From contig NZ_MRDM01000014.1 in the NCBI RefSeq assembly GCF_002008165.1, positions 620,001-684,000 on the forward strand: DNA of 64,000 nt. Direction: 5' to 3'. The notes beneath the pieces are model-generated. The model did no database searches, was not told the origin of the DNA, and was given only the letters and a program-made list of their open reading frames with translations. The translations under genes were made by a program, and so were the position numbers. How positions within the stretch are numbered: the first letter of the stretch is position 1; every line of letters begins with the position of its first letter. This document shows positions 1-8,553 of the stretch, one piece after another. The stretch comes from Rhizobium laguerreae. GTDB taxonomy: Bacteria; Pseudomonadota; Alphaproteobacteria; Rhizobiales; Rhizobiaceae.

Positions 1-306
1 TTCGGGAAGGTCGGAGGCTGCGAGATAGTCACGGCCGTAATGCTTCCAGATCAGCCCGAACGAGCTGTAGGGCTGGCCATCCTCGCGCAGCGGCGCGCCG
101 CGCTGGTGGTGATCGAATATCCCGGCAGCAGGGTTATAGGATCCGCCGACATCGTAGATGATCCGGTCTTCGCCCGGCGTGATCCACTCCGGCGCCCGGC
201 TGCGAACGATACGCGCCTGCGGGAAAAGCCGGGTCAGGATGACGCTCGACAGCAATTCATCGGCATGAAAGCCACCGGAATGGGTGACGAGGAAATCGGG
301 GATCAT
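1..306 (-). CDS. MYG1/UPF0160 family metal-dependent hydrolase, 3' end cut by window edge
   Basis: The 102 visible codons start at an ATG at 306 and run off the left edge. The N-terminus carries the family hallmark THSGGFHADELLSS near residues 8-21, then an IYDVGG stretch and FDHHQRG, which supply the Asp/His metal ligands of the DHH-like MYG1 fold. MYG1 relatives are putative nucleases or phosphoesterases; the bacterial cellular role is unknown. The visible portion is intact and the rest cannot be judged. The gene is divergent from the HIT-family gene downstream. Confidence 0.8.
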   Translation of the reverse strand, partial: MIPDFLVTHSGGFHADELLSSVILTRLFPQARIVRSRAPEWITPGEDRIIYDVGGSYNPAAGIFDHHQRGAPLREDGQPYSSFGLIWKHYGRDYLAASDLPE

Positions 307-508
307 GGGAGCTATGCACCTTGTCGTTCGCGGAGAGTCCGCTTGCAGGTCGGCACCAAATAACCGTTGCCGGCTGCTATCTCAACCCATACCCTAAATC
401 GGAGAGGATTTAAGAATAAAATGATGCAGCAATCCAATGTGTTACAGCGTCCTTTCGCACCACGCCAAGATACCGGTCTCTAGTTGAATTCATCGAAGCC
501 CCTGAAGG

Positions 509-1024
509 GTGCATCAGGATAAGAGGCAGTCCGTGGAGATCCCTCAGCACTTTCACGTTGTCGAGACGGCCGGATGGCTTGTGAACCACCGCATGAACTC
601 CGCCCTTCCCGGTTACCTCATGATCAGTTCCAAGACTGACACCAACGATCTGTCGGATCTGCCCGAAGACGCTTTGGCCGAATTCGGCCCGTTGCTTGCA
701 AGGGCTCAGAGCACGCTGAAACGGCAATTGAATGCTCAGCGCGTCTATATCGGCCGGTACGGGCACATGCCCAGTTATCCGATCCACTTCCATGTGATCC
801 CGATATATGACTGGGTGGAGGAGTTGTTCTGGAAGGACGCTCGATATCGCCTGCTCGAGAATTTTGCAGAAGGACCGGGGGAAACTGCAACGGATGGCGC
901 AGAACTGACGCTGTTTGTCTGGCGCGAGTTCTGCGAACGCGCAGAGCCGCCGCCGATCAGAGGGCCTTCGGTCTCAGAGGCCATCGAGCTGCTGCGAGAG
1001 GCAATGCGGTTTCCGCCGCTTTAG
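509..1024 (+). CDS. HIT-like domain protein
   Basis: The 171-residue product carries a histidine-triad-like motif, PIHFHVIPI, around residues 91-99. HIT proteins hydrolyse or transfer nucleotidyl groups, using the middle His of an HxHxH motif as nucleophile. Here the first His position reads Pro and the last two His (about 93 and 95) are kept, so the nucleophile is present but the motif is atypical. The GTG at 509 is the earliest start because an in-frame TGA lies two codons upstream; a later GTG near 533 is possible. It is a single gene with no evident operon partners, and its substrate is unknown. Confidence 0.72.
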   Translation: MHQDKRQSVEIPQHFHVVETAGWLVNHRMNSALPGYLMISSKTDTNDLSDLPEDALAEFGPLLARAQSTLKRQLNAQRVYIGRYGHMPSYPIHFHVIPIYDWVEELFWKDARYRLLENFAEGPGETATDGAELTLFVWREFCERAEPPPIRGPSVSEAIELLREAMRFPPL

Positions 1025-1025
1025 A

Positions 1026-1211
1026 TCATGCATGTCGCCGGAAAATGCCCAGCGGTTTTGGCAGGACGGTATGGATGAAGAGAAAGGGGTCCAAGATAGC
1101 GCCGGCCTCGTGACCTCTGGCGATCCTATGGCCGAAAGCGAGGTCGAAGGTCTCCGGCCGTCTCGACCAATAATCGCGGATCTCCTCCATGAGATCGAAA
1201 TTCCCGACCAT
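1026..1211 (-). pseudogene. Remnant of a class I SAM-dependent methyltransferase (N-terminus only)
   Basis: About 25 codons read like the start of a small class I methyltransferase (EEIRDYWSRRPETFDLAFGH), but the frame then loses resemblance and stops with no SAM-binding glycine motif. The piece lies immediately downstream of a second remnant (1303-1380) that looks like a metal/siderophore permease. In rhizobia such methyltransferases can accompany metal uptake ABC genes, so this may be one decayed operon. The family call rests on the short N-terminal match only. Confidence 0.42.
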
Positions 1212-1302
1212 CCGTCAATCCATGACGTACTGGATATGATGCCGGCCGTGCACGGCTGATTTCCGGACATGGGCGCGAACGCCGAAGACCCGGCCGATCA
1301 TA

Positions 1303-1380
1303 TTCTCGGTCAGCGGCATGGGGGATGACGAGGCCGACGAAGCCGATCGAACCCACCATGCTGACGACGCTTGCATGGCT
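1303..1380 (-). pseudogene. Remnant of a FecCD-type iron/metallophore ABC permease
   Basis: In the frame read downward from 1380, about 20 codons contain SIGFVGLVIPHA, the signature of the conserved transmembrane stretch of FecCD/BtuC permeases. A stop codon precedes the segment and the match ends after about 25 residues, so only an internal fragment survives. It sits just upstream (minus strand) of the methyltransferase remnant, which suggests deletion of most of a metal-uptake operon. Confidence 0.45.
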
Positions 1381-1514
1381 TCATGCCGCCGTTCGCTGCG
1401 CGAACTATCCCCGCGCCGTCCGTGACCTGCGAAGATTATCCGTTGATATGGTCCAGCGAATGGTCTAATTTTCCAGAAGAAACTGGTCTGCACTGGTCCT
1501 GGAGAGTGCGAACG

Positions 1515-1772
1515 ATGCGAGTGTCTGTGACGGATGCCAAGGGACAATTGACCGAACTGGTCCGGCGCGCCGAAGCCGGGGACGAGGTCATCCTCACCCG
1601 GCACGGTCATGCCGCCGTGAAGCTGGTTCCGGTGAGGGCAGCGCCCGATCGGAAATCCCGCCGGACGCTCATGGAAGCGGTGCGGGCCTCCGCCATTGCC
1701 AAAGCCGCCGACGGGCCGCCGGCCGCACGCAGCCAGGATTTCCTCTATAGCGATGACGGCCTGCCCGAATGA
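1515..1772 (+). CDS. Phd/YefM-family antitoxin of a VapBC-type module
   Basis: An 85-residue protein starting MRVSVTDAKGQLTELVRRAE, with VILTRHGHAAVKLVP further on: the compact beta-alpha fold of Phd/YefM antitoxins that binds DNA as a dimer. The C-terminus (about residues 45-85) is charged and Ala-rich, as expected for the toxin-neutralising tail. The ATG at 1515 is chosen because upstream in-frame sequence has no family character. It overlaps the PIN-domain toxin by four bases (ATGA), implying translational coupling. Autoregulation by the antitoxin-toxin complex is typical of the family. Confidence 0.88.
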   Translation: MRVSVTDAKGQLTELVRRAEAGDEVILTRHGHAAVKLVPVRAAPDRKSRRTLMEAVRASAIAKAADGPPAARSQDFLYSDDGLPE

Positions 1773-2152
1773 TCGCCGTCGACACCTCCGCCCTGATGGC
1801 GATCGTGCTTGGCGAACCACAAGCCGATGCCCTGATTGCCGTCCTCGAAGCCGACGACGATCTCCTGATCTCCGCCGGCACGGTCGCCGAAGCCCTGATC
1901 GTCTCGGCCCGTCGCAACGTCGGCGATGAAATGGAACAACTGATCGACGGCCTCGGCTTCGAAATCGTCGCCGTCACCCCTGCCTCCGCCCGCCGCATCG
2001 CCGAAGCCTACCGCACCTGGGGCAAAGGCGCCCATCCCGCCAGCCTGAACTTCGGCGACTGCTTCGCCTATGAGGTGGCTCGGGAGCATGCGTGCCGGCT
2101 GCTATTTGTCGGCGACGACTTCGTCAGGACCGATGTGGAAAGCGCGCTTTGA
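1769..2152 (+). CDS. PIN-domain ribonuclease toxin, VapC family
   Basis: The 127-residue protein has the acidic PIN residues: Asp5 (VDTSAL), Glu41 (TVAEAL), Asp97 (NFGDCFAYE) and Asp116/117 (VGDDF), which coordinate Mg2+ for RNA cleavage. Length and motif spacing match VapC toxins. The start overlaps the antitoxin stop, so both are made from one transcript. The active site looks intact, so the module is probably functional. VapC toxins typically cut tRNA or rRNA; the target here cannot be read from sequence. Confidence 0.9.
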   Translation: MIAVDTSALMAIVLGEPQADALIAVLEADDDLLISAGTVAEALIVSARRNVGDEMEQLIDGLGFEIVAVTPASARRIAEAYRTWGKGAHPASLNFGDCFAYEVAREHACRLLFVGDDFVRTDVESAL

Positions 2153-2185
2153 ACGATGCGGCGGTTGCCACGGCCACGCCTACCC

Positions 2186-3466
2186 TCACAACGCATCCAG
2201 CGGTATCTTCAGATACCGCCGGCCATTCCCCTCCGGCTCGGGCAGCCGCCCGCCGCGGATATTCACCTGCAGCGCGTGCAGCATAAGCTTCGGCTTCGGC
2301 AGCGTGCGGTCGCGCGCCTGGCGCAGCGCCACGAAGCCGGCCTCGTCGATGCCTGATATATGCGGGTTGGCGCGCTTCTGCGCCGCCACCGTGCTTTCCC
2401 AGCGCGGGTGCCGGCCGCCGGGCTGATAATCGTGGCCAGAAAAGAGGCGGGTCTCCTCGGGCAGCGACAGGATGGCCTGGATCGACTGCCAGAGGGCGCT
2501 AGCGCTGCCGCCCGGGAAATCCGTGCGCGCCGTGCCCGAATCCGGCGTGAACACCGTATCGTGCACGAAGGCGGCGTCGCCGATCAGATAGGTAATCGAG
2601 GCAAGCGTATGGCCCGGCGAAAACATCACGCGGGCTTTAAGCGCACCGATCTCGAAGGTGTCGCCATCGGCAAAAAGCCGGTCCCATTGCGAGCCGTCGG
2701 TTTCAAGCGCCGGCCAGTTATAGATCTCCTTCCAGAGCTTTTGGACGTCGGTGACATGACTGCCGATTGCGGTCGGCGCGCCGGTCCTCTCATGCAGATA
2801 ATGCGCGGCGGAGAAATGATCGGCATGCGGATGGGTGTCGAGGATCCACTCGACCGTCAGCCCTTCGCTTTCGATGTGAGCAAGGATGGCATCGGCATTG
2901 ACCGTCCCCGTCGCCCCCGACATCTCGTCGAAATCGAGCACCGGGTCGATGATGGCACAGCGTTTCGTCTCCGGGTCGGAAACGACATATTGCACACTGC
3001 AGGTGCGGGGCTCGAAGAAGGCCGTCACATGAGGTGCCTGCCTCGCCCGTTTCTCCAGAAAATGTCGCGCGCCAGCAAGATCGAAGCCGAGGCTTTGACC
3101 GAAAGCCTCGACGTCGCCGGGCTGCATCCGCCCGTCGAGTACCTCGCCCAGCGCATAAAGCGTCAGCGCCCGAGTGCCACTCTTGCAATGGGCAACGACC
3201 GGCCCCTTCGCTTGCGTCATCGCTGCCTGGAAGGCGCGGATATCGGCCTCGGTGACCTCGGACCCCTTCACCGGCACGAAGCCGTAGGAAAGCCCGGCGG
3301 CGGCGGCCGCCGCCTTTTCCGCAGCATTGCCGGGCTGATCCGGCTCCTCGCCATCCGGCCGGGCATTGATGACGCCGGCAAAGCCGCGCGCCGCGAAATC
3401 GGCAAAGTCCGCGGCATTGGGCTGTCCCGCCACCGATATCAGCTCATTGACCCTCACGGATGTCAT
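2186..3466 (-). CDS. blh: Bifunctional sulfurtransferase/persulfide dioxygenase (beta-lactamase hydrolase-like)
   Basis: The 426-residue protein fuses an N-terminal DUF442 domain (about 1-110, with HCKSGTR as the cysteine loop) to a C-terminal metallo-beta-lactamase domain (about 130-426) carrying THPHADH, SPGH and SGHDY metal-ligand motifs of ETHE1-like persulfide dioxygenases. In related rhizobia and Xylella, Blh helps detoxify sulfide together with the BigR repressor. No bigR homologue is visible here. The next gene upstream is a DsrE-family sulfur-relay-like gene, consistent with a sulfur context, but that neighbour is frameshifted. Blh itself looks complete. Confidence 0.88.
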   Translation of the reverse strand: MTSVRVNELISVAGQPNAADFADFAARGFAGVINARPDGEEPDQPGNAAEKAAAAAAGLSYGFVPVKGSEVTEADIRAFQAAMTQAKGPVVAHCKSGTRALTLYALGEVLDGRMQPGDVEAFGQSLGFDLAGARHFLEKRARQAPHVTAFFEPRTCSVQYVVSDPETKRCAIIDPVLDFDEMSGATGTVNADAILAHIESEGLTVEWILDTHPHADHFSAAHYLHERTGAPTAIGSHVTDVQKLWKEIYNWPALETDGSQWDRLFADGDTFEIGALKARVMFSPGHTLASITYLIGDAAFVHDTVFTPDSGTARTDFPGGSASALWQSIQAILSLPEETRLFSGHDYQPGGRHPRWESTVAAQKRANPHISGIDEAGFVALRQARDRTLPKPKLMLHALQVNIRGGRLPEPEGNGRRYLKIPLDAL

Positions 3467-3571
3467 CGAAGCCCCTGCGCGCCCGTATCATGCAGCATCG
3501 CATGTATTAGGTTACACTCTCACAAGTATATCTCCGAGCGCAAGAATAGCTTCCGCCCGGCGCGTGCGTGA

Positions 3572-3938
3572 TTAAAACGACAGCGTCGCCGCACCTTCCT
3601 TGATCTCAGCATGCATCGCGCTGGCGCCGACGATGACGACGCCGTCGAGCATGTCCTCCTGCGTGTAACCGCGCGAGGTGACACAGGGCGGGCAGGCCCA
3701 GATCGTGCCGCCGCGCTGCTGGAAATTCTCGATCAGGCTCGCGAGCGGATCGAGCGGCGGCATGCGTCGTCTGCTGGCCACCCTTGCGCACCAGGTCGAT
3801 CCCGGTGCTGGTAAGGAAAACCGAGACTTTCAGCCCGGCGGTGATGCCGCCATTGGCGATGGTGAAGGCGACGGAGGACAATTCGGATTCGATGCCCTTG
3901 GTGACGAGCACGACCAGTTTGTCGGTTGCCGTTTGCAT
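3572..3938 (-). pseudogene. DsrE-family protein gene with a single-base frameshift
   Basis: The gene starts at ATG 3938 behind a good AAGGAGA ribosome site. It reads MQTATDKLVVLVTKG...GIDLVRKGGQQTTH in one frame, then continues as PPLDPLASLIENFQQRGG...WACPPCV...GASAMHAEIKEGAATLSF in another. The two halves join perfectly if one base is removed near 3755-3760, giving about 121 residues, the normal DsrE/DsrF-like length. Family members bind or relay sulfur through Cys; the Cys pair in the second half is retained. Real inactivation and sequencing error cannot be told apart here. Confidence 0.85.
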
Positions 3939-4007
3939 AGTATTCTCCTTCAGTTGGTTTGAACGCACTGATGATAGGAGGGCGCGCGGCGCGCGTATTT
4001 GGCCGGA

Positions 4008-5015
4008 ATGCGTGAAGCCTTGTCCGAAAATCCAGACGCTGCGGGTGTCGCGCGCGACGACGTGCTGTCGGCGCTGCTTTCGACGATCCGCCTTTCGGGA
4101 TCGCTGCAATTCTGCTTCATGCCGACGGGCGACTGGCAGACCGATGCCGCGCCGTCGCTTGCAAATCTTTCGGCAAAGGCATCGGGCACGATGCCGTTTC
4201 ACATCGTTGTGGCCGGCCGCTGCTGGCTGAAAGTGGAAGACGAAGAGACCGATCTCGAGGCCGGCGACGTGCTGGTCTTTCCCTTCGGCACCGGACATCA
4301 GCTCGGCGCGGGAAGAGACGGCAAGCTGGTGCTCCCGACCCGCGACCTGCCACAGAAGCCATGGCGTGAGATTCCCGTGCTGCGCTACGGCGACGAGACA
4401 CAAGGCGTGCGGCTGCTCTGCGGCTATCTGCAGTGGGATGGGCTGAGCTTTGCGCCGCTTCGGCGGGCCCTGCCCAGACTGATCCATGTCAGAACGCGGG
4501 CCGCCAATGACGGCGACTGGCTGCGCACCATCATCCGCCAGATGGTCGAGGAGGTCGACCGGCCGCGTGCCGGTGGCGTCTCGATGCTGCCGCGGCTGAC
4601 GGAAATCATCTTCATCGAGATCCTGCGCCACCAGATCATGATGGCCGAGCCCAGCTCGGTCGGCTGGCTGGCAGCGCTTGGCGACCCAGCGCTGTCGCGC
4701 TGCCTCTCCCTCATTCACGACGATCCCAAACGTGACTGGTCGCTGGAGCAATTGGCTGCGGCATCGGGAATGTCGCGAAGCGCCCTCGCTGATCGCTTTC
4801 AGACGATGCTCTCGACATCGCCGATCCGCTATATCCGCGACTGGCGGCTCTATCTCGCAAGCGTCGCGCTCGCCACATCGGGTCAGCCGATCGCGGCGAT
4901 CGCCTATGACGCCGGCTATGCCACCGAAGCCGCCTTCAACCGCGCCTTCTCCCGCGCCTTCGCCACCCCACCGGCGGCCTGGCGGGCGACGGCGTCCAAG
5001 AGAGGCTCATCCTGA
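4008..5015 (+). CDS. AraC-family transcriptional regulator with N-terminal cupin domain
   Basis: About 335 residues. Residues about 15-190 form a cupin sensor typical of AraC regulators (PFHIVVAGRCWLKV, then DVLVFPFGTGHQL). The C-terminal 100 residues hold two helix-turn-helix motifs (WSLEQLAAASGMSRSALADRF and PIAAIAYDAGYATEAAFNRAFSR). The ATG at 4008 is preferred over an upstream TTG at 3999. It is divergent from the DsrE/Blh sulfur genes and may regulate them. The last codons and stop lie in a dispersed intergenic repeat (GGCTCATCCTGAGG), so the C-terminal tail may be repeat-derived. Confidence 0.88.
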   Translation: MREALSENPDAAGVARDDVLSALLSTIRLSGSLQFCFMPTGDWQTDAAPSLANLSAKASGTMPFHIVVAGRCWLKVEDEETDLEAGDVLVFPFGTGHQLGAGRDGKLVLPTRDLPQKPWREIPVLRYGDETQGVRLLCGYLQWDGLSFAPLRRALPRLIHVRTRAANDGDWLRTIIRQMVEEVDRPRAGGVSMLPRLTEIIFIEILRHQIMMAEPSSVGWLAALGDPALSRCLSLIHDDPKRDWSLEQLAAASGMSRSALADRFQTMLSTSPIRYIRDWRLYLASVALATSGQPIAAIAYDAGYATEAAFNRAFSRAFATPPAAWRATASKRGSS

Positions 5016-5426
5016 GGTGCCCCGAAGGGATCGTGTCGCTGCACGTCTGAATATACCGAAATCTCGCGATATCGGATCGACCGGAGAAAATAATGAGGCC
5101 GGTCGGAATCAGGATTGCGGCGGTAATGTTCTCGGTTGCCGTTTGGGCTACAGCCGCAATGCACATTCCGATGATTGAGACGCACACATTGATACTGGCG
5201 CTCGCCAGATAGCCTGGCATGTCATCGCCAATACGCCACGAGTGCAATCGAATATCCGACGGCGCGGGATTGAGGGTGTACCGGACCGATGAGCGGCAGC
5301 GCCTCGAAGGACGAGGCGGGTGCGCCGGCGCCAGATGGATGCAGGGAGCAGCGTTGCGGCGTGCCCTTCGAGGCTCCGCCCTACGGGCTACACGCCTCAG
5401 GATGAGGGCTGTTGGTGGATGCCGCT
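5016..5426. other. 411-bp region without a convincing gene; repeat-rich
   Basis: The left part continues a CTCATCCTGAGG-type repeat fragment from the AraC gene end; the right part (5301-5425) is a full copy of repeat family A. A hydrophobic minus-strand frame starting at 5220 (MPGYLASASINVCVSIIGMC) has about 45 membrane-like residues, then runs antisense into the AraC gene. It could be a decayed membrane protein, but no family is recognised and it is not called as a gene. Confidence 0.5.
5301..5425 (+). repeat. Dispersed intergenic repeat, family A, copy 1
   Basis: The copy contains the modules CCTCGAAGGACGAGG, GGATGCAGGGAGCAGCGTT, CCTTCGAGGCTCCGCC and CCTCAGGATGAGGG in order. The same modules recur at 13221-13325, 19030-19285 and, inverted, 50418-50553. 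The CCTTCGAGG/CCTCGAAGG and CTCAGGATGAG modules can pair, so the transcript would fold. It resembles the mosaic, palindrome-containing intergenic elements of rhizobia. Confidence 0.8.
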
Positions 5427-6320
5427 CTAAGCCGCCACCGGCCCCCGGTCGCGCGCCGCCTTCATGTCCCTGACCGGCGACAGGCCGAACATGCGGCCGT
5501 ATTCCCGGGTGAACTGCGGCACGCTCTCATAGCCGACGGCAAAGGCGGCGTGGCTGGCCGGGACACCTTCGGCAAGCATCAGCCGCCGCGCCTCGATCAG
5601 CCGCAGCTGCTTCTGGAATTGCAAGGGTGAGAGCGAAGTGACGGCGCGAAAATGCTGGTGGAAAGAGGATGGGCTCATGCCTGCCACCGCAGCCAGCCTC
5701 TCCACCGGCACGGTCTCGGCGAACTCGGCGCGCAGCACTGCCACCGCCCGCGCCACGCGCCGCACATGGCCATCCGGCCAACCGAGCCGGCGGATCGCCG
5801 TGCCGTGCCGGCCGGCAAGCAGCCAGTAATGCATCTCCCGCACCAGCTGCGCCTGCAGCACCGGCACCGAGGCCGGGCGGTCGAGCAGGCGCATCAGCCG
5901 CAGCGCCGCATCCGCCACTTCCGTATCGGTCGGCTCGACGCGCACCGTCGCGCCATCCGCCACCCGGGCGAGCTTCATCTCGACGCTGAGCTCGGCGATC
6001 AGCGCCGGGTCGAGGTCTAGCACCAGCGAGTAATAGGGCCGGCCGACGCTTGCCGCGGTGATCTCGCTCACCGTCGGCACATCGGCCGTGATCAGCAGCG
6101 AGTCCCCGGCGCTGAAATCGAACACGTCATCGCCCATCGTCACGCGCTTGGCACCCTGCACGACAAGCGCCACCAGCGGCTTGGAGATCGCATATTGCAT
6201 GTCGCTCGGCATCGTCGCGCGGATGGTGGCAAGGCCTGGAATCGGCGTGCGCGCCAGGCCGGAGAGATCGGCATGGGTCTCCGTATAACGGCGAACGGCT
6301 TCCAATAGCGTCTCTGTCAT
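5427..6320 (-). CDS. AraC-family transcriptional regulator (AraC_N cupin type)
   Basis: 297 residues from ATG 6320. Residues about 10-165 form the AraC_N ligand domain (MQYAISKPLVALVVQGAKRV, DSLLITADVPTVSEI). The C-terminal part carries two HTH motifs (VERLAAVAGMSPSSFHQHFR and SHAAFAVGYESVPQFTREYGR). It is divergent from the SDR oxidoreductase at 6611, and this arrangement is common for regulators controlling the adjacent oxidoreductase. The effector is unknown; relatives often respond to small alcohols, aldehydes or aromatics. The gene ends directly at a family A repeat. Confidence 0.88.
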   Translation of the reverse strand: MTETLLEAVRRYTETHADLSGLARTPIPGLATIRATMPSDMQYAISKPLVALVVQGAKRVTMGDDVFDFSAGDSLLITADVPTVSEITAASVGRPYYSLVLDLDPALIAELSVEMKLARVADGATVRVEPTDTEVADAALRLMRLLDRPASVPVLQAQLVREMHYWLLAGRHGTAIRRLGWPDGHVRRVARAVAVLRAEFAETVPVERLAAVAGMSPSSFHQHFRAVTSLSPLQFQKQLRLIEARRLMLAEGVPASHAAFAVGYESVPQFTREYGRMFGLSPVRDMKAARDRGPVAA

Positions 6321-6610
6321 CCCTGGCCTCTCCTGCAGTCGAGCCACCCTAAGCCGAAATTGGAGGTTTAGGCAATATCCCTAGCGATTCCGGCAACACC
6401 ACCCGTCTTCCCTCTGAGATAGTCACACCGTCAGAGAGACGAGACGCCTGATCGCAGCGGATCGCCGAACGCAAGGAGGTCTTCGATGACTGAAATCTCC
6501 CATGCCGGTACAGGATTCGGCGAAATAGGCAAAATGTCAGGCGCTTCGGGCAACGGGCCTCGCCCGTCTTTTCCGATCGTCGCACCAACACACCACGAAG
6601 GAGTTTCGAA

Positions 6611-7366
6611 ATGAGCAAGATTGCAATCGTCACCGGCGCCAGCCGCGGCCTCGGCCGCAACACGGCTGTCAGCATCGCCCGCCATGGCGGCGATGTCATC
6701 CTGACCTACCGCAGCGGCAAGGCCGAGGCCGAAGCCGTGGTCGGCGAAATCGAAGCCATGGGCCGCAAGGCTGTCGCCCTGCCGCTCGATGTCGGCAATG
6801 TCGCAACCTTCCCCGCCTTCGCCGATCAGGTCCGTAAGGCGCTGCACGACAAGTTCCGGCGCGATAGCTTCGACCACCTCGTCAACAATGCCGGCCACGG
6901 CGAAATGGCAATGTTTGCCGAGACCACCGAGGCGCAGTTCGACGCGCTGTTCGACGTCCATGTCAAGGGCGTGTTCTTCCTCACCCAGGCGCTGCTGCCG
7001 CTGCTTGCCGATGGCGGCCGCATCGTCAACTTTTCCTCCGGCCTCACCCGCGTCTCCTATCCCGGCTTCTCCGCCTATTCGGCCGCCAAAGGCGCAATCG
7101 AGATCCTCACCGTCTACCTCGCCAGGGAACTCGGCAGCCGCGGCATTACGGTCAACACCGTCGCGCCCGGCGCCATCGAAACCGATTTCCTCGGCGGCGC
7201 CGTCCGCGACATGCCCGACCTCAACAGCCAGTTCGCCGGCATGATCGCGCTTGGCCGCGTCGGCGTGCCCGACGATATCGGCCCGATGATCGCAAGCCTG
7301 ATCGGCGACGACAACCGCTGGATCACCGCCCAGCGCATCGAAGTCTCCGGCGGCCAGGTCATCTGA
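6611..7366 (+). CDS. SDR-family NAD(P)-dependent oxidoreductase
   Basis: The 251-residue classical short-chain dehydrogenase has TGASRGLG (cofactor-binding, residues 8-15), NNAG around 92-95, the catalytic Ser in FSSG and YSAAK (Tyr/Lys). The start is supported by GAAGGAG upstream of ATG 6611. All catalytic residues are present. The divergent AraC regulator at 5427-6320 probably controls it. The substrate cannot be inferred beyond an alcohol/ketone pair. Confidence 0.9.
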   Translation: MSKIAIVTGASRGLGRNTAVSIARHGGDVILTYRSGKAEAEAVVGEIEAMGRKAVALPLDVGNVATFPAFADQVRKALHDKFRRDSFDHLVNNAGHGEMAMFAETTEAQFDALFDVHVKGVFFLTQALLPLLADGGRIVNFSSGLTRVSYPGFSAYSAAKGAIEILTVYLARELGSRGITVNTVAPGAIETDFLGGAVRDMPDLNSQFAGMIALGRVGVPDDIGPMIASLIGDDNRWITAQRIEVSGGQVI

Positions 7367-7391
7367 ACTCGCCTGCCGCCAGACAGCAAAA

Positions 7392-7416
7392 AGCCCCGCC
7401 AATCATTGACGGGGCT
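7392..7416. terminator. Bidirectional rho-independent terminator
   Basis: The hairpin has arms AGCCCCGCC and GACGGGGCT (8 of 9 pairs) around a 7-base loop, between two convergent genes. On the minus strand the stem is followed by a T run, so it best terminates the VOC gene at 7485-7868; on the plus strand it follows the SDR gene with a weaker T-rich tail. Confidence 0.8.
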
Positions 7417-7484
7417 GTTCTTCCTGAAAATCGCTTCGGCATTACGCCCTACAGCGCCGCGCGCCTTTTCCCGCACCTTCGGGA

Positions 7485-7868
7485 TCAAGCGGATGGATTG
7501 GCGACGCCGGTTTGTTCCATCTCCTTCTGAACGACGCAGAACCTGTTTCCATCAGGATCAGCCAGAACGATATAGTCCGCGCCTTCGGGATAGCGCCAAC
7601 CCACACGCTGCGCTCCAAGAGACAACAGCCGCTCGACCTCGGCTTGCTGATCGGATGCATAGAGATCGAGATGATGGCGCTGGTGGGTGGTGGGGTCGGA
7701 TGAAACGATCGTGATCGCCATCTGCTGTCCTTCGCCCGTGACCGGGACAAGAATGGCCCAATCTTCCGACGGCTCTCGCAAAGGTTTATAATTCAAGGCC
7801 GCGCGCCAGAATTCGATGGCGCGCGCAACATCCCTCACACCCCAGACAATCGACCCAATCGTAAGCAT
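7485..7868 (-). CDS. VOC-superfamily (glyoxalase/bleomycin resistance-like) protein
   Basis: 127 residues from ATG 7868, with paired beta-alpha-beta-beta-beta modules. Features include VRDVARAIEFWRAALNY at the N-terminus, HHLDLYASDQQAEVERL in the middle and YIVLADPDGNRFCVVQ at the end, typical of VOC metalloproteins. The His in HHLDLY and the C-terminal region can supply metal ligands. Further VOC and cupin genes lie just upstream on the same strand (8028-8826), so this may be a small detoxification-type cluster. The substrate is unknown. Confidence 0.85.
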   Translation of the reverse strand: MLTIGSIVWGVRDVARAIEFWRAALNYKPLREPSEDWAILVPVTGEGQQMAITIVSSDPTTHQRHHLDLYASDQQAEVERLLSLGAQRVGWRYPEGADYIVLADPDGNRFCVVQKEMEQTGVANPSA

Positions 7869-8027
7869 CAAATGTGCCTCCTCAAGACCAATGCGCGCGT
7901 CGGTGACATGGACGCAGCGGTTAGGACATACGGATATTTCCAAGCGACAGGACTCTTGAGAGAGTGCCATGCCGCGAAAGCGATCACGCCGACAATAGAC
8001 AGACCCGATCGACTCCCTGACGACCAA

Positions 8028-8510
8028 TCAGCGCGGTTGCGGTGCCGTCAATCCGAGGGCCAACGTGATGTCGTTGATGATCCCCAGTCGCGCTTCGATT
8101 ACCGCGATTTTCTCGGGCGTATCGGCACCAAAGGCCTCGATATCGATGAACAATTGCTCGCAGCCGCCCGGCGTGACCGTGCCGAACATCTGGCCGGGTT
8201 CGTCGCCTATGTTTCGCCAGCTGTGCAGTACATGTGGCGGCAGAACGACGACGGTTCCCACAGGCGCGTCGAACGCCTCGTCGCCGCACTGGAATCGATA
8301 GAGACCGCGAACGACCCGAAAGACTTCCGTCTCCCGGGTGTGCGTGTGCGGGGCCGGACCATGACCCGGCGGCGTGAAGGTTTCCCACATCCCGAACGCG
8401 CCGCCGGTCTCGGCGGCCGTGGCATGGATGACGATCCTCGCGCCGAAGGGCGTGCTCGCCACGCGCTCCTTGCCGGGCAAAGAGACAACGGCATTCCTGA
8501 AACTCGACAT
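8028..8510 (-). CDS. Cupin-domain protein
   Basis: 160 residues from ATG 8510, which has a GGAGGTGG ribosome site just upstream. The cupin barrel shows HTHTRETEVFRVVRG (motif 1 with its metal-binding His/Glu) and a later LPPHVLHSW (motif 2 His). A single conserved cupin fold is likely, with no other domain. It lies 43 bases downstream of a VOC-type fragment on the same strand. Function is unassigned; such proteins can be dioxygenases, isomerases or sensors. Confidence 0.82.
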   Translation of the reverse strand: MSSFRNAVVSLPGKERVASTPFGARIVIHATAAETGGAFGMWETFTPPGHGPAPHTHTRETEVFRVVRGLYRFQCGDEAFDAPVGTVVVLPPHVLHSWRNIGDEPGQMFGTVTPGGCEQLFIDIEAFGADTPEKIAVIEARLGIINDITLALGLTAPQPR

Positions 8511-8553
8511 ATCCACCTCCCCTCGATTGCATTCTTTGGGCAGAGCCCTGCGC

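Noticed and set aside
3606..4751. 381-codon minus-strand frame overlapping the AraC gene
   Set aside because: Only the part after MQTATDK (from 3938) is protein-like; the rest is antisense to the clear AraC regulator.
7392..7416. Hairpin considered as a riboswitch
   Set aside because: Between convergent genes with a T tract, so a terminator explains it.
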